Of a stretch of 25,963 bases of DNA, positions 17,782-25,010 are shown in pieces. The notes beneath the pieces were generated by a model, which did no database searches, had not been told where the DNA came from, and was given only the letters and a program-made list of their open reading frames with translations. Source of the DNA: Gp7-AA6 sp036001245 (GTDB lineage: Bacteria; Acidobacteriota; Thermoanaerobaculia; UBA5066; Gp7-AA6); assembly GCA_036001245.1 (NCBI GenBank), contig DASYUL010000001.1, positions 1-25,963 on the forward strand, read 5' to 3'. The position numbers and the translations under genes are program-made. The stretch's first letter is position 1. Every line of letters begins with the position of its first letter.

Positions 17782-18626
17782 CCCAGAAACAGGCCCTGGG
17801 ACGGGGGCTTTCGGCGCTCCTGCCCGGCCGCGACGACATTCCACGGGAAACAGGCGCCCGGGAGGTCGAGATCGGCCGTCTCGTACCGAACCGGTTCCAG
17901 CCGCGCCGCGAGTTCGCGGAGGGGCCGCTCGCCGAGCTCGCCGCGTCCATCCGAGAGCAGGGCATCGTCCAACCCATCGTCGTCACCCCTCGCGGCGAGA
18001 AGCTCGAGATCGTGGCCGGCGAGCGTCGCTGGCGGGCCGCCGCGATGGCGGGCCTGACGAAGGTTCCCGTGGTCTGGCGTGAGAAGCAGTCCGAGAGCGA
18101 CCTCCTCGAGGTGGCGCTGGTCGAGAACCTCCAGCGGGAGGACCTGAACCCGCTGGACGCGGCGGAGGCCTATGCCCGACTCAAGGACGAGTTCCGCCTC
18201 TCGCACGAAAGGATCGCGGATCGCGTCGGGAAGGACCGCACCACGGTGACCAACGCGCTGCGTCTTTTGAAGCTCCCGTCGAGCGTCCGCGATCGAATTC
18301 GCTCCGGCCTGCTGTCCGCCGGTCACGCGCGGGCCCTCGTCTCGCTCGCGTCGCCCGACGACCAGGAGCGACTGGCGGAGGAGATCCTGCGACGCAGCCT
18401 CTCCGTGCGGCAGACCGAAAAGCGGGTTGCGAGCATGGGATCTGCCGATCGGCTCCGGAGAGAACATCGCCGGGATCCGTTCACGCGCGACGCCGAGGAG
18501 AAACTCTCCCGGCGGTTGAAAGCGCGCGTTCGGATCGTGCGGCGGCGTCGCGGGGGAAGGGTCGAGATCGCGTTCGGCTCCGAAGAAGAATTGATCGGAC
18601 TCTACGAACGGCTGGCGCGGGCGTAG
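17778..18626 (+). CDS. parB: Chromosome-partitioning protein ParB (Spo0J)
   Basis: A 282-residue CTP-dependent clamp that loads at parS and spreads. The N-terminus ALGRGLSALLPG is the usual ParA-contacting peptide. The CTPase domain has GERRWRAA (81-88) and ENLQREDLNPLDAAEAY (from 116). A helix-turn-helix at about 141-165 (LSHERIADRVGKDRTTVTNALRLL) binds parS. A basic, Arg-rich C-terminal domain from about 225 (RRLKARVRIVRRRRGGRVEIAF) is the dimerisation region. The ATG overlaps the parA stop. Confidence 0.96.
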   Translation: MTQKQALGRGLSALLPGRDDIPRETGAREVEIGRLVPNRFQPRREFAEGPLAELAASIREQGIVQPIVVTPRGEKLEIVAGERRWRAAAMAGLTKVPVVWREKQSESDLLEVALVENLQREDLNPLDAAEAYARLKDEFRLSHERIADRVGKDRTTVTNALRLLKLPSSVRDRIRSGLLSAGHARALVSLASPDDQERLAEEILRRSLSVRQTEKRVASMGSADRLRREHRRDPFTRDAEEKLSRRLKARVRIVRRRRGGRVEIAFGSEEELIGLYERLARA

Positions 18627-18709
18627 GGATCGGAGAGACAATCGGTGGTTTCCAGATCGAATCGACCAACCACGAATCGAGGCCAGATCGAGCCAGGAAG
18701 GAAGGCGTC

Positions 18710-19108
18710 ATGAGAGGGAAGACCGAGGAAGCCACACTGAACGGGTTTCTGGATCGCGGGAGCCACTTCACCGGAGACCTCAAGTTCGAGGAGGGGTTCC
18801 GCATCGACGGCAAGTTCGAGGGAAAGATCACCTCGGGCAGTGAGCTCGTCATCGGCGAGAGTGCGGACGTCGAAGCCGAGATCCACGTCGGAAGGTTGTC
18901 GGTGAACGGCTCGCTGCGCGGCAACGTCGTGGCTTCCGAGCGGATCGACCTCCAGCCGAAAGCGAGGATCCTCGCGGATCTGACCACGCCCGCGCTCTCG
19001 ATCGAGGAGGGCGCGTTCTTCCAGGGTTCCTGCAAGATGGGTCAGGAAACTCCCTCGAACGTCGTCGGAATGCCGGCGTCCGCTGCAGGAGAGCGGCACC
19101 ACAGCTAA
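18710..19108 (+). CDS. Bactofilin-family cytoskeletal protein
   Basis: A 132-residue protein with the DUF583/bactofilin beta-helix pattern: FLDRGSHFTGDLKFEEGFRIDGKFEGKI, then short G-x-hydrophobic rungs (ELVIGESADVEAEI, RLSVNGSLRGNVVASERIDLQPKARI) and an SIEEGAFFQGSCKM ending. Bactofilins self-assemble without nucleotides into filaments acting in shape, stalk or chromosome scaffolding. Tails on each side are short. AGGAAGGAAGG upstream of the ATG is a strong ribosome-binding site. It lies 83 bp after parB; in Myxococcus, bactofilins anchor ParABS complexes (established), so a link to segregation is plausible here but inferred. Confidence 0.92.
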   Translation: MRGKTEEATLNGFLDRGSHFTGDLKFEEGFRIDGKFEGKITSGSELVIGESADVEAEIHVGRLSVNGSLRGNVVASERIDLQPKARILADLTTPALSIEEGAFFQGSCKMGQETPSNVVGMPASAAGERHHS

Positions 19109-19374
19109 ATCACTTATACTAAAGGGTTTATTTAGGAAAGCGGATTCGCCGCCCCGGGTGATTGCACAGTTCCAAGTTTCAAAATTCTGTGCTCCACGTT
19201 CCCAGTTCCGAGGTCGTTCCAGGCGAGAGAGACACAGGACTGTGGACGGGGTGTTTGGAACTTTGGACTTTCTCACGAGCCGTGTGCTATTCATCCGCGT
19301 TCCGTCCCGGGGCGTAGCGGCCCGTCCTCTCGCTCCACGACTCTCGAAATCGCGAGGAAAAGCGCGGCAGAGCC
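19109..19374. other. Intergenic region upstream of the ATP synthase cluster
   Basis: This 266-bp gap starts with an AT-richer stretch containing TATACT (19115-19120) without a clear -35. It then has two blocks of heptamer repeats (19169-19222 and 19254-19267). A possible promoter for the atp genes is TTGGAC (19263-19268) with an extended -10 TGCTATTCA (19285-19293), but the 19-bp spacing is poor. No convincing small ORF or terminator hairpin was seen. Confidence 0.4.
19169..19267. repeat. Heptamer-phased repeats upstream of atpF
   Basis: GTTCCAA and GTTTCAA (19169-19182), GTTCCCA and GTTCCGA (19198-19211) and GTTCCAG (19216-19222) occur in one orientation. TTTGGAA and CTTTGGA (19254-19267) follow in the opposite sense. 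The units belong to the same family as those at 583-610 and 22553-22580. Confidence 0.6.
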
Positions 19375-19809
19375 ATGATCAAAGCGCCCGATGTGACGCT
19401 CCTCTACGTGATGTTCGCGTTCATCGTGTCCTACGCGGTGATGAAGAGATTTCTTTTCCGGCCGCTCGGCGCGATCCTGGAAGAGCGCGAAGAAGAGGAG
19501 ACAACGGCCGCGCGGATTCACGCCGACAGCCTCCGCGAGCTCGAGCGGACGGTGGCGGAGGGCGAGGCGCGGCTCGCCCAGGCCCGCCGAGAAGCGCTGA
19601 AAGCGCGCGAGACGCTTCGTGGAGAAGGGCTGGCGCGATTCGAGGAGCTTCTCGCACGGGCGCGGGAAGCGGCGTCCGCGTCGGTCGAGGCGGCCAGTCG
19701 GGCAATCGAGGCCGACGCGACGCGCGCGGCGGCGGAGCTTCCCGCCCGGTCCCGCGCGCTGGCCGTCGAGCTCGCGGAAAAGATCCTCGGCCGGAAGCTC
19801 GCCGCGTGA
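19375..19809 (+). CDS. F-type ATP synthase subunit b, first copy (b or b')
   Basis: A 144-residue peripheral-stalk subunit. One N-terminal membrane segment (about 6-26, VTLLYVMFAFIVSYAVMKRF) is followed by FRPLGAILEEREEEE and a long charged coiled coil rich in Ala, Arg and Glu, ending in AVELAEKILGRKLAA. With the next gene it probably forms a b/b' heterodimer linking F1 to the membrane sector. The ATG at 19375 is preceded by a weak purine stretch. The stop overlaps the next start (GTGA). Confidence 0.9.
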   Translation: MIKAPDVTLLYVMFAFIVSYAVMKRFLFRPLGAILEEREEEETTAARIHADSLRELERTVAEGEARLAQARREALKARETLRGEGLARFEELLARAREAASASVEAASRAIEADATRAAAELPARSRALAVELAEKILGRKLAA

Positions 19810-20426
19810 CCGGCCGCGAGCCAGGCTTCGATTCGGGCGCGCGGGCGCGCTCGACCGGCTGGCGGCCCTTCTCCGTCCTGCCGCTGTCCCTCGCCGTGCA
19901 GGAGGCGCAAGAGCACGCGTCCACTTTTCTCGGACTGCCTCTCTGGCTCTGGCAGCTCGCGAATCTCGCGGCGTTTCTCGCCGTCCTGCTCTATTTCGTC
20001 GCGCGTCCCCTCGCGGCGATGTTTCGCGGCCGCCAGCTCGCCGTCGAGGAGCGCCTTCGCGAGGCGAAGGCGCTTCGGGCGGAAGCCGAGCGGCTCGGCG
20101 CGGAAGTTCGCGAGCGCATGGCGCGGCTCGACGACGAGATCGCGGAAATCCGCGCCCGCGGCGTCGCGGAAGGGGAGGCGGAGCGCGCGGCTCTCACGGA
20201 AAAGGCGGATCGTGAGGTGGAACGCGTGCGCCGCGAGGCGGAGCAGGAGATCGGCCGCCATCTCGCCGCCGCGAAGCTGGAGCTCCGGCGGACGGCCGCC
20301 GATCTGACGGCCGGCGCCGCGCGCGAGATGCTGTCCGCGCAGATCACCGACGAGGACCGACGCCGGCTTCTCGAGGAAGGGGTCTCCCAGCTCGCCGAAA
20401 AGCCGACTGAGGGAAGCGTCCGATGA
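19806..20426 (+). CDS. atpF: F-type ATP synthase subunit b, second copy
   Basis: A 206-residue b-type subunit starting at GTG 19806, which overlaps the previous stop. A 40-residue N-terminal extension includes a moderately hydrophobic run (RPFSVLPLSLAVQEA) resembling a signal-peptide remnant, as in some deltaproteobacterial b subunits. The membrane segment is about 45-68 (LWLWQLANLAAFLAVLLYFVARPL). A coiled coil with EAKALRAEAERLGAEVRER and a C-terminal delta-contacting region (REMLSAQITDEDRRRLLEEGV) follow. The latter resembles canonical b (RxxxxxxxxEDxxRLxxEFI), so this copy is probably b and the preceding one b', though the distinction is an inference. atpH follows after 16 bp. Confidence 0.88.
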   Translation: MTGREPGFDSGARARSTGWRPFSVLPLSLAVQEAQEHASTFLGLPLWLWQLANLAAFLAVLLYFVARPLAAMFRGRQLAVEERLREAKALRAEAERLGAEVRERMARLDDEIAEIRARGVAEGEAERAALTEKADREVERVRREAEQEIGRHLAAAKLELRRTAADLTAGAAREMLSAQITDEDRRRLLEEGVSQLAEKPTEGSVR

Positions 20427-20442
20427 CGGCGGTTCGTACGTC

Positions 20443-20982
20443 ATGAGCCGGTTCGCGCGACCCTACGCGCAGGCCTTTCTCGAAACGGCCCCGGCGGGCT
20501 TCGACGTCGAGGCCTTTCTCGAGCGCGCTTCGGTTCTCTCTCGGGCGCTCGCGGCGGATCGGCGGCTGAAAGCCTTCCTCGCCGCACCGTCGTTGCCGGT
20601 CGAGGCCAAGCGCGACGTGCTCGACGATCTCGCCGGGCGCGTCGGGATCGATGACTTCGGCCAGCGGTTCCTCCGGCTCGTCCTCGACAACCGCCGCATC
20701 CTCGCGCTCGACGAGATTCTCGGCGCGATCCGTGAGGCGCGCGACCGCCAGCTCGGCATCGTCGAGGCATTCGTCACGGTCGCCGCCCCGCTCGCCGACG
20801 GCGAGCGCGCGCGCATCGAGCAGGCCCTCGCGCGGCAGCTCAAGAGGCACGTGCGGATGAGAGTCCAGGTGGATCCGAACATTCTCGCGGGGTTCGTGGC
20901 GCGCGTCGGGAGCGAAGTCTTCGACGCTTCCGTGCTCCGCGCGATCGAGCGCTTCCACGTCGAGGCGGCGACCGCGGGCTGA
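20443..20982 (+). CDS. atpH: F-type ATP synthase subunit delta
   Basis: A 179-residue subunit that joins the peripheral stalk to the top of the alpha3beta3 head. MSRFARPYAQAFLETA is the usual RYAxALxE start. The N-terminal helical bundle includes LKAFLAAPSLPVEAKRDVLDDL. FLRLVLDNRRILALDEIL is diagnostic, and the C-terminal VDPNILAGFVARVGSEVFDASVLRAIERF matches IDPxLIGGxxxxxGxxxxDxSxxxxLxxL. Length is typical. Confidence 0.94.
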   Translation: MSRFARPYAQAFLETAPAGFDVEAFLERASVLSRALAADRRLKAFLAAPSLPVEAKRDVLDDLAGRVGIDDFGQRFLRLVLDNRRILALDEILGAIREARDRQLGIVEAFVTVAAPLADGERARIEQALARQLKRHVRMRVQVDPNILAGFVARVGSEVFDASVLRAIERFHVEAATAG

Positions 20983-21019
20983 GAGAATCGGGCGAAGACG
21001 GAACGAGGGAACGGAGAAA

Positions 21020-22552
21020 ATGGAAATCAAAGCGGACGAGATCACCGAGATCCTGAAGCGGCGGCTCGCGGGCTTCGAGAAATCGATCGACGTCGCGGAG
21101 GTCGGAACCGTGCTGTCGGTCGGCGACGGCATCGCGCGCGTATACGGCCTCGACAAAGCGATGGCCGGCGAGCTGCTCGACTTCGGCCACGATCTCTACG
21201 GTCTGGCGCTGAATCTCGAAGAGGACAACGTCGGCGTCGTTCTCCTGGGGGAGACGCGCGAGGTGAAGGAGGGTCAGGAGGTGCGCCGCACCGGCCGCAT
21301 CATCGAGGTGCCGGTCGGGCCCGAGCTCATCGGTCGCGTCGTCGACGCGCTCGGCCGTCCGATCGACGGCAAAGGTCCCATCCGCACCACCGACAACTAT
21401 CCGATCGAGCGCATCGCGCCGGGCGTGATCGATCGGCAGCCGGTGCGCGAGCCGGTGCAGACGGGCCTCAAAGCCATCGACGCGATGATCCCGATCGGAC
21501 GCGGCCAGCGCGAGCTCATCATCGGCGACCGTCAGACCGGCAAGACGGCCGTCGCGCTCGACACGATCATCAACCAGAAGGGGAAGGGTCTCGTCTGCAT
21601 CTACGTCGCGATCGGCCAGAAAAAGTCGACCGCGGCGCAGGTCGTCAAGACGCTCGAGGAGTACGGCGCGATGGAGCACACGATCGTCGTCTCCGCGACC
21701 GCATCGGACCCCGCGCCGATGCAGTTCATCGCGCCGTATGCGGGATGCGCGATGGGCGAGTACTTCCTCTACAACCAGAAGCATGCGCTGACGGTCTACG
21801 ACGATCTCTCCAAGCACGCCGCCTCCTACCGCGAGATCTCGCTGCTCCTCCGCCGGCCGCCGGGCCGCGAGGCCTACCCGGGCGACGTCTTCTACCTCCA
21901 CTCGCGCCTGCTCGAGCGCGCCGCGAAGCTCTCCGACGCGCGCGGCGGCGGCTCGCTGACGTCGCTTCCGTTCATCGAGACCCAGGCCGGTGACGTCTCC
22001 GCCTACATTCCGACGAACGTCATCTCGATCACGGACGGGCAGATCTACCTCGAGTCGGACCTCTTCTATTCGGGGGTGCGTCCGGCGGTGAACGTCGGTC
22101 TCTCGGTCTCCCGCGTCGGCGGCAACGCCCAGATCAAGGCGATGAAGCAGGTCGCGGGAACGCTCCGGATCGACCTCGCGCAGTACCGCGAGCTCGCGGC
22201 GTTCGCGCAGTTCGGGTCGGACCTCGACAAGACGACGCAGGCGCAGCTCGCCCGCGGGCAGCGCCTGGTCGAGATCCTGAAGCAGCCGCAGTTCCAGCCC
22301 ATGGACGTCGAGCTCCAGGTCGTCTCGATCTACGCGGGCACGAAGGGGTTCCTCGACTCGCTCCGGATCGACTCGATCCTGCCGTTCGAGGCCGCGCTCC
22401 ACGAGTACATGCGGCGCGAGCAGGCGGACGTGCTCTCCGCGATCGTGAACACGGGAAAGCTCGAGAAGGCGACCGAAGAGGCGCTCTCCGCCGCGATCGG
22501 CGGCTTCAAGGAACGGTTCGTCCGCGAGAACGCCGACGCCGTGGCCGCATGA
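21020..22552 (+). CDS. atpA: F-type ATP synthase subunit alpha
   Basis: A 510-residue noncatalytic nucleotide-binding subunit of F1. It shows the beta-barrel N-terminus with VGDGIARVYGLDKAMAGELLDF, the P-loop GDRQTGKT (169-176), IGQKKSTAAQVV, and the alpha signature PAVNVGLSVSRVGGNAQIKAMKQVAGTLRIDLAQYRELAAFAQFGSDLD region. Length is close to E. coli (513). GGAG lies just before the ATG. The gap to atpG is filled by heptamer repeats beginning right after the stop codon. Confidence 0.98.
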   Translation: MEIKADEITEILKRRLAGFEKSIDVAEVGTVLSVGDGIARVYGLDKAMAGELLDFGHDLYGLALNLEEDNVGVVLLGETREVKEGQEVRRTGRIIEVPVGPELIGRVVDALGRPIDGKGPIRTTDNYPIERIAPGVIDRQPVREPVQTGLKAIDAMIPIGRGQRELIIGDRQTGKTAVALDTIINQKGKGLVCIYVAIGQKKSTAAQVVKTLEEYGAMEHTIVVSATASDPAPMQFIAPYAGCAMGEYFLYNQKHALTVYDDLSKHAASYREISLLLRRPPGREAYPGDVFYLHSRLLERAAKLSDARGGGSLTSLPFIETQAGDVSAYIPTNVISITDGQIYLESDLFYSGVRPAVNVGLSVSRVGGNAQIKAMKQVAGTLRIDLAQYRELAAFAQFGSDLDKTTQAQLARGQRLVEILKQPQFQPMDVELQVVSIYAGTKGFLDSLRIDSILPFEAALHEYMRREQADVLSAIVNTGKLEKATEEALSAAIGGFKERFVRENADAVAA

Positions 22553-22580
22553 GTTCCAGGTTTCAAGTTCCAGCTTCCAA
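22553..22580. repeat. Heptamer-phased repeat between atpA and atpG
   Basis: Four consecutive 7-mers, GTTCCAG, GTTTCAA, GTTCCAG and CTTCCAA, begin on the base after the atpA TGA and fill most of the 40-bp gap to atpG. Confidence 0.75.
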
Positions 22581-22592
22581 GTAGCCGAAGAG

Positions 22593-23471
22593 ATGGCCAG
22601 TCTCATCGACATCCGCCGGCGTCTGAAATCGGTGCGCAACATGCGGCAGATCACGCGCGCCATGAAGATGGTGTCGGCGGCGCGGCTGCGCCGGGCGCAG
22701 GACCGCGCGATCGCCGCCCGTCCCTACGCGAAGGCGCTCCGGGAAGTGCTCGCGTCCGTCTCGTCGCGCGTCCAGGAGGCGAAACATCCGCTTCTCGCGA
22801 CGCGCGAGGAGCGCAAGGTCGCTCTCCTCGTCGTCGAGGGGGACAAGGGGCTCGCCGGCGCGTTCAATGCGAACGTCAACCGGGCCGTCGCCGCGCTGCT
22901 CGGCGAAAAGAAGGAGTGGGAGTCGGTCACGGTCCTGCCGATCGGGAAGAAGGCTTTCGACTACTGGAAGCGGCGCCGTCTGCCGCTCGCGCCCAAGTCG
23001 TACCCCGGCATCTTCGCCCGCGTCGAGTACGCCCAGGCCAAGGAGATCGCCGACTGGCTCACGACCGAGTTCGTCGAGGGGCGGATCGACGCGGCACACG
23101 TCGTCTTCAACGAGTTCCGGTCGGTCATCACGCAGATCGTGCGGCGCGAGAGGCTGCTCCCGATCTCGCGCTCGGAGGGAGCGCTCACGGAGGCGGCGGA
23201 CGCGCCCCCGACGGACTACGTGTACGAGCCGGACCCCGCGACGATCCTGGCGAAGCTCCTCCCCCGGCATCTCGAGTTCTCGATCTTCCGGATCCTTCTC
23301 GAATCGGCCGCCGCGGAGCACGGCGCGCGCATGACCGCGATGGACGCGGCGACCCGCAACGCCGGCGACATGATCGATTCCCTGACGCTGACCTACAACC
23401 GCGCGCGGCAGGCCCGGATCACGAAAGAGCTGATCGAGATCGTCTCGGGCGCGGCGGCCCAGAAGGAATAG
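22593..23471 (+). CDS. atpG: F-type ATP synthase subunit gamma
   Basis: A 292-residue central rotor shaft. N-terminal helix: MASLIDIRRRLKSVRNMRQITRAMKMVSAARLRRAQ. The central part has ALLVVEGDKGLAGAFNANVNR, a form of the usual SDRGLCGxxN, and the C-terminal helix has ESAAAEHGARMTAMDAATRNAGDMIDSLTLTYNRARQARITKELIEIVSGA. Length is typical (about 287-295). GAAGAG before the ATG may serve for ribosome binding; the rest of the upstream gap is heptamer repeat. Confidence 0.96.
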   Translation: MASLIDIRRRLKSVRNMRQITRAMKMVSAARLRRAQDRAIAARPYAKALREVLASVSSRVQEAKHPLLATREERKVALLVVEGDKGLAGAFNANVNRAVAALLGEKKEWESVTVLPIGKKAFDYWKRRRLPLAPKSYPGIFARVEYAQAKEIADWLTTEFVEGRIDAAHVVFNEFRSVITQIVRRERLLPISRSEGALTEAADAPPTDYVYEPDPATILAKLLPRHLEFSIFRILLESAAAEHGARMTAMDAATRNAGDMIDSLTLTYNRARQARITKELIEIVSGAAAQKE

Positions 23472-23487
23472 TTCACCAGGAGGCAGA

Positions 23488-24936
23488 ATGGCAGAACAGA
23501 AGATCGGGCGGGTCGTTCAGGTGATCGGACCCGTATTGGACGTCGAGTTTCCGAAGGATCACCTGCCCGAGATCTACAACGCGATCGTCGTCCAGGACGA
23601 GGGGAAGGACACCGGCGTCCCGATCGACGTCATCGCCGAGGTCGCGCAGCACCTGGGTGAGAACCGCGTCCGCTGCATCTCGATGAAACCGACGGACGGC
23701 ATGGTGCGCGGCATGAAGGCGATCGACACGGGCAGCCCGATCACCATGCCGGTGGGCGAGGAGACGCTCGGGCGGATCCTGAACGTCGTCGGCGAGCCGG
23801 TCGATGAACGCGGCCCCGTCAACGCGAAGGAGCGGTGGCCGATCCACCGCGACCCGCCGCGGTACGAGGACCAGTCGACCGAGGTCGAGATGTTCGAGAC
23901 CGGCATCAAGGTCATCGACCTCCTCGAGCCGTACTCGAAGGGCGGGAAGACCGGCCTCTTCGGAGGCGCCGGGGTCGGCAAGACGGTCATCGTCCTCGAG
24001 CTCATCAACAACGTCGCGATCCACCACGGCGGCTACTCGGTGTTCGCCGGCGTCGGCGAGCGCACGCGCGAAGGGAACGATCTGTATCTCGAGATGTCCG
24101 AGTCGGGAGTCATCACGCCAGGCGACCCGAAGAAGTCGAAAGCGGCGCTCATCTACGGCCAGATGACCGAGCCGCCGGGCGCGCGCCTGCGCGTCGGACT
24201 CTCCGGCCTGACGGTCGCGGAATACTTCCGCGACGTCGAGGGCAAGGACGTCATTCTTTTCATCGACAACATCTTCCGGTTCACCCAGGCGGGCTCCGAA
24301 GTCTCGGCGCTGCTCGGGCGGATGCCTTCCGCGGTCGGCTATCAGCCGAACCTCGCGACCGAGATGGGCGAGCTCCAGGAGCGCATCACGTCGACGAAGA
24401 AGGGCTCGATCACGTCCGTGCAGGCGATTTACGTTCCGGCCGACGACCTGACCGACCCCGCCCCGGCGACCGCCTTCGCGCACCTCGACGCGACGACCGT
24501 TCTCTCGCGGCAGATCTCCGAGCTCGGGATCTACCCGGCCGTCGACCCGCTCTCGTCCACGTCGAAGATCCTCTCTCCGCGCGTCGTCGGCGAGGAGCAC
24601 TACGCGACGGCCCGCGCGGTCCAGGCCGTTCTCCAGAAGTACAAGGACCTCCAGGACATCATCGCGATCCTCGGCATCGACGAGCTCTCCGACGAGGACA
24701 AGCTGACGGTCGCCCGCGCGCGCAAGATCCAGAAGTTCCTCTCGCAGCCGTTCTTCGTGGCCGCGCAGTTCACCGGTCTCGAGGGGCGCTACGTGAAGAT
24801 CCCCGACACGATCCACGGCTTCCGGGAGATCGTCGATGGCAAGTGCGACGACGTCCCGGAGCAGGCGTTCTACATGGTGGGGACGATCGACGAGGCGCGG
24901 GAGAAGGCCGCGAGGATCGCCAAAGAGGCGGCGTAA
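23488..24936 (+). CDS. atpD: F-type ATP synthase subunit beta
   Basis: The 482-residue catalytic subunit of F1. P-loop GGAGVGKT is at 159-166, followed by GERTREGNDLYLEM with the catalytic glutamate region. Walker B is ILFIDNIFRFTQAGSEVSALLGRMPSAVGYQP, and the DELSDEDKLTVARARKIQKFLSQPF region corresponds to DELSEEDK. AGGAGG precedes the ATG, the strongest ribosome-binding site of the cluster. The usual next gene, atpC (epsilon), is absent; an inverted repeat begins 3 bp after the stop. Confidence 0.98.
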   Translation: MAEQKIGRVVQVIGPVLDVEFPKDHLPEIYNAIVVQDEGKDTGVPIDVIAEVAQHLGENRVRCISMKPTDGMVRGMKAIDTGSPITMPVGEETLGRILNVVGEPVDERGPVNAKERWPIHRDPPRYEDQSTEVEMFETGIKVIDLLEPYSKGGKTGLFGGAGVGKTVIVLELINNVAIHHGGYSVFAGVGERTREGNDLYLEMSESGVITPGDPKKSKAALIYGQMTEPPGARLRVGLSGLTVAEYFRDVEGKDVILFIDNIFRFTQAGSEVSALLGRMPSAVGYQPNLATEMGELQERITSTKKGSITSVQAIYVPADDLTDPAPATAFAHLDATTVLSRQISELGIYPAVDPLSSTSKILSPRVVGEEHYATARAVQAVLQKYKDLQDIIAILGIDELSDEDKLTVARARKIQKFLSQPFFVAAQFTGLEGRYVKIPDTIHGFREIVDGKCDDVPEQAFYMVGTIDEAREKAARIAKEAA

Positions 24937-24939
24937 ACC

Positions 24940-25010
24940 GGGGACAGACCACGGTTTCCGCAACAGATGTTCTCCCGCCAGGACGCGTCGGGAAACCGTG
25001 GTCTGTCCCC
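24940..25010. repeat. Perfect 20-bp inverted repeat after atpD (GGGGACAGACC family)
   Basis: GGGGACAGACCACGGTTTCC (24940-24959) and its exact reverse complement (24991-25010) flank a 31-bp spacer. The GGGGACAGACC end is shared with the element beside gyrA. The stem-loop could block or attenuate read-through from atpD, but there is no T-tract. The right arm ends exactly where the transporter reading frame begins. Confidence 0.8.

Noticed and set aside
20848..20853. Second CACGTG as a possible parS
   Set aside because: Flanks (GAGG and CGGA) do not match the parS palindrome, and it lies inside conserved atpH coding sequence.
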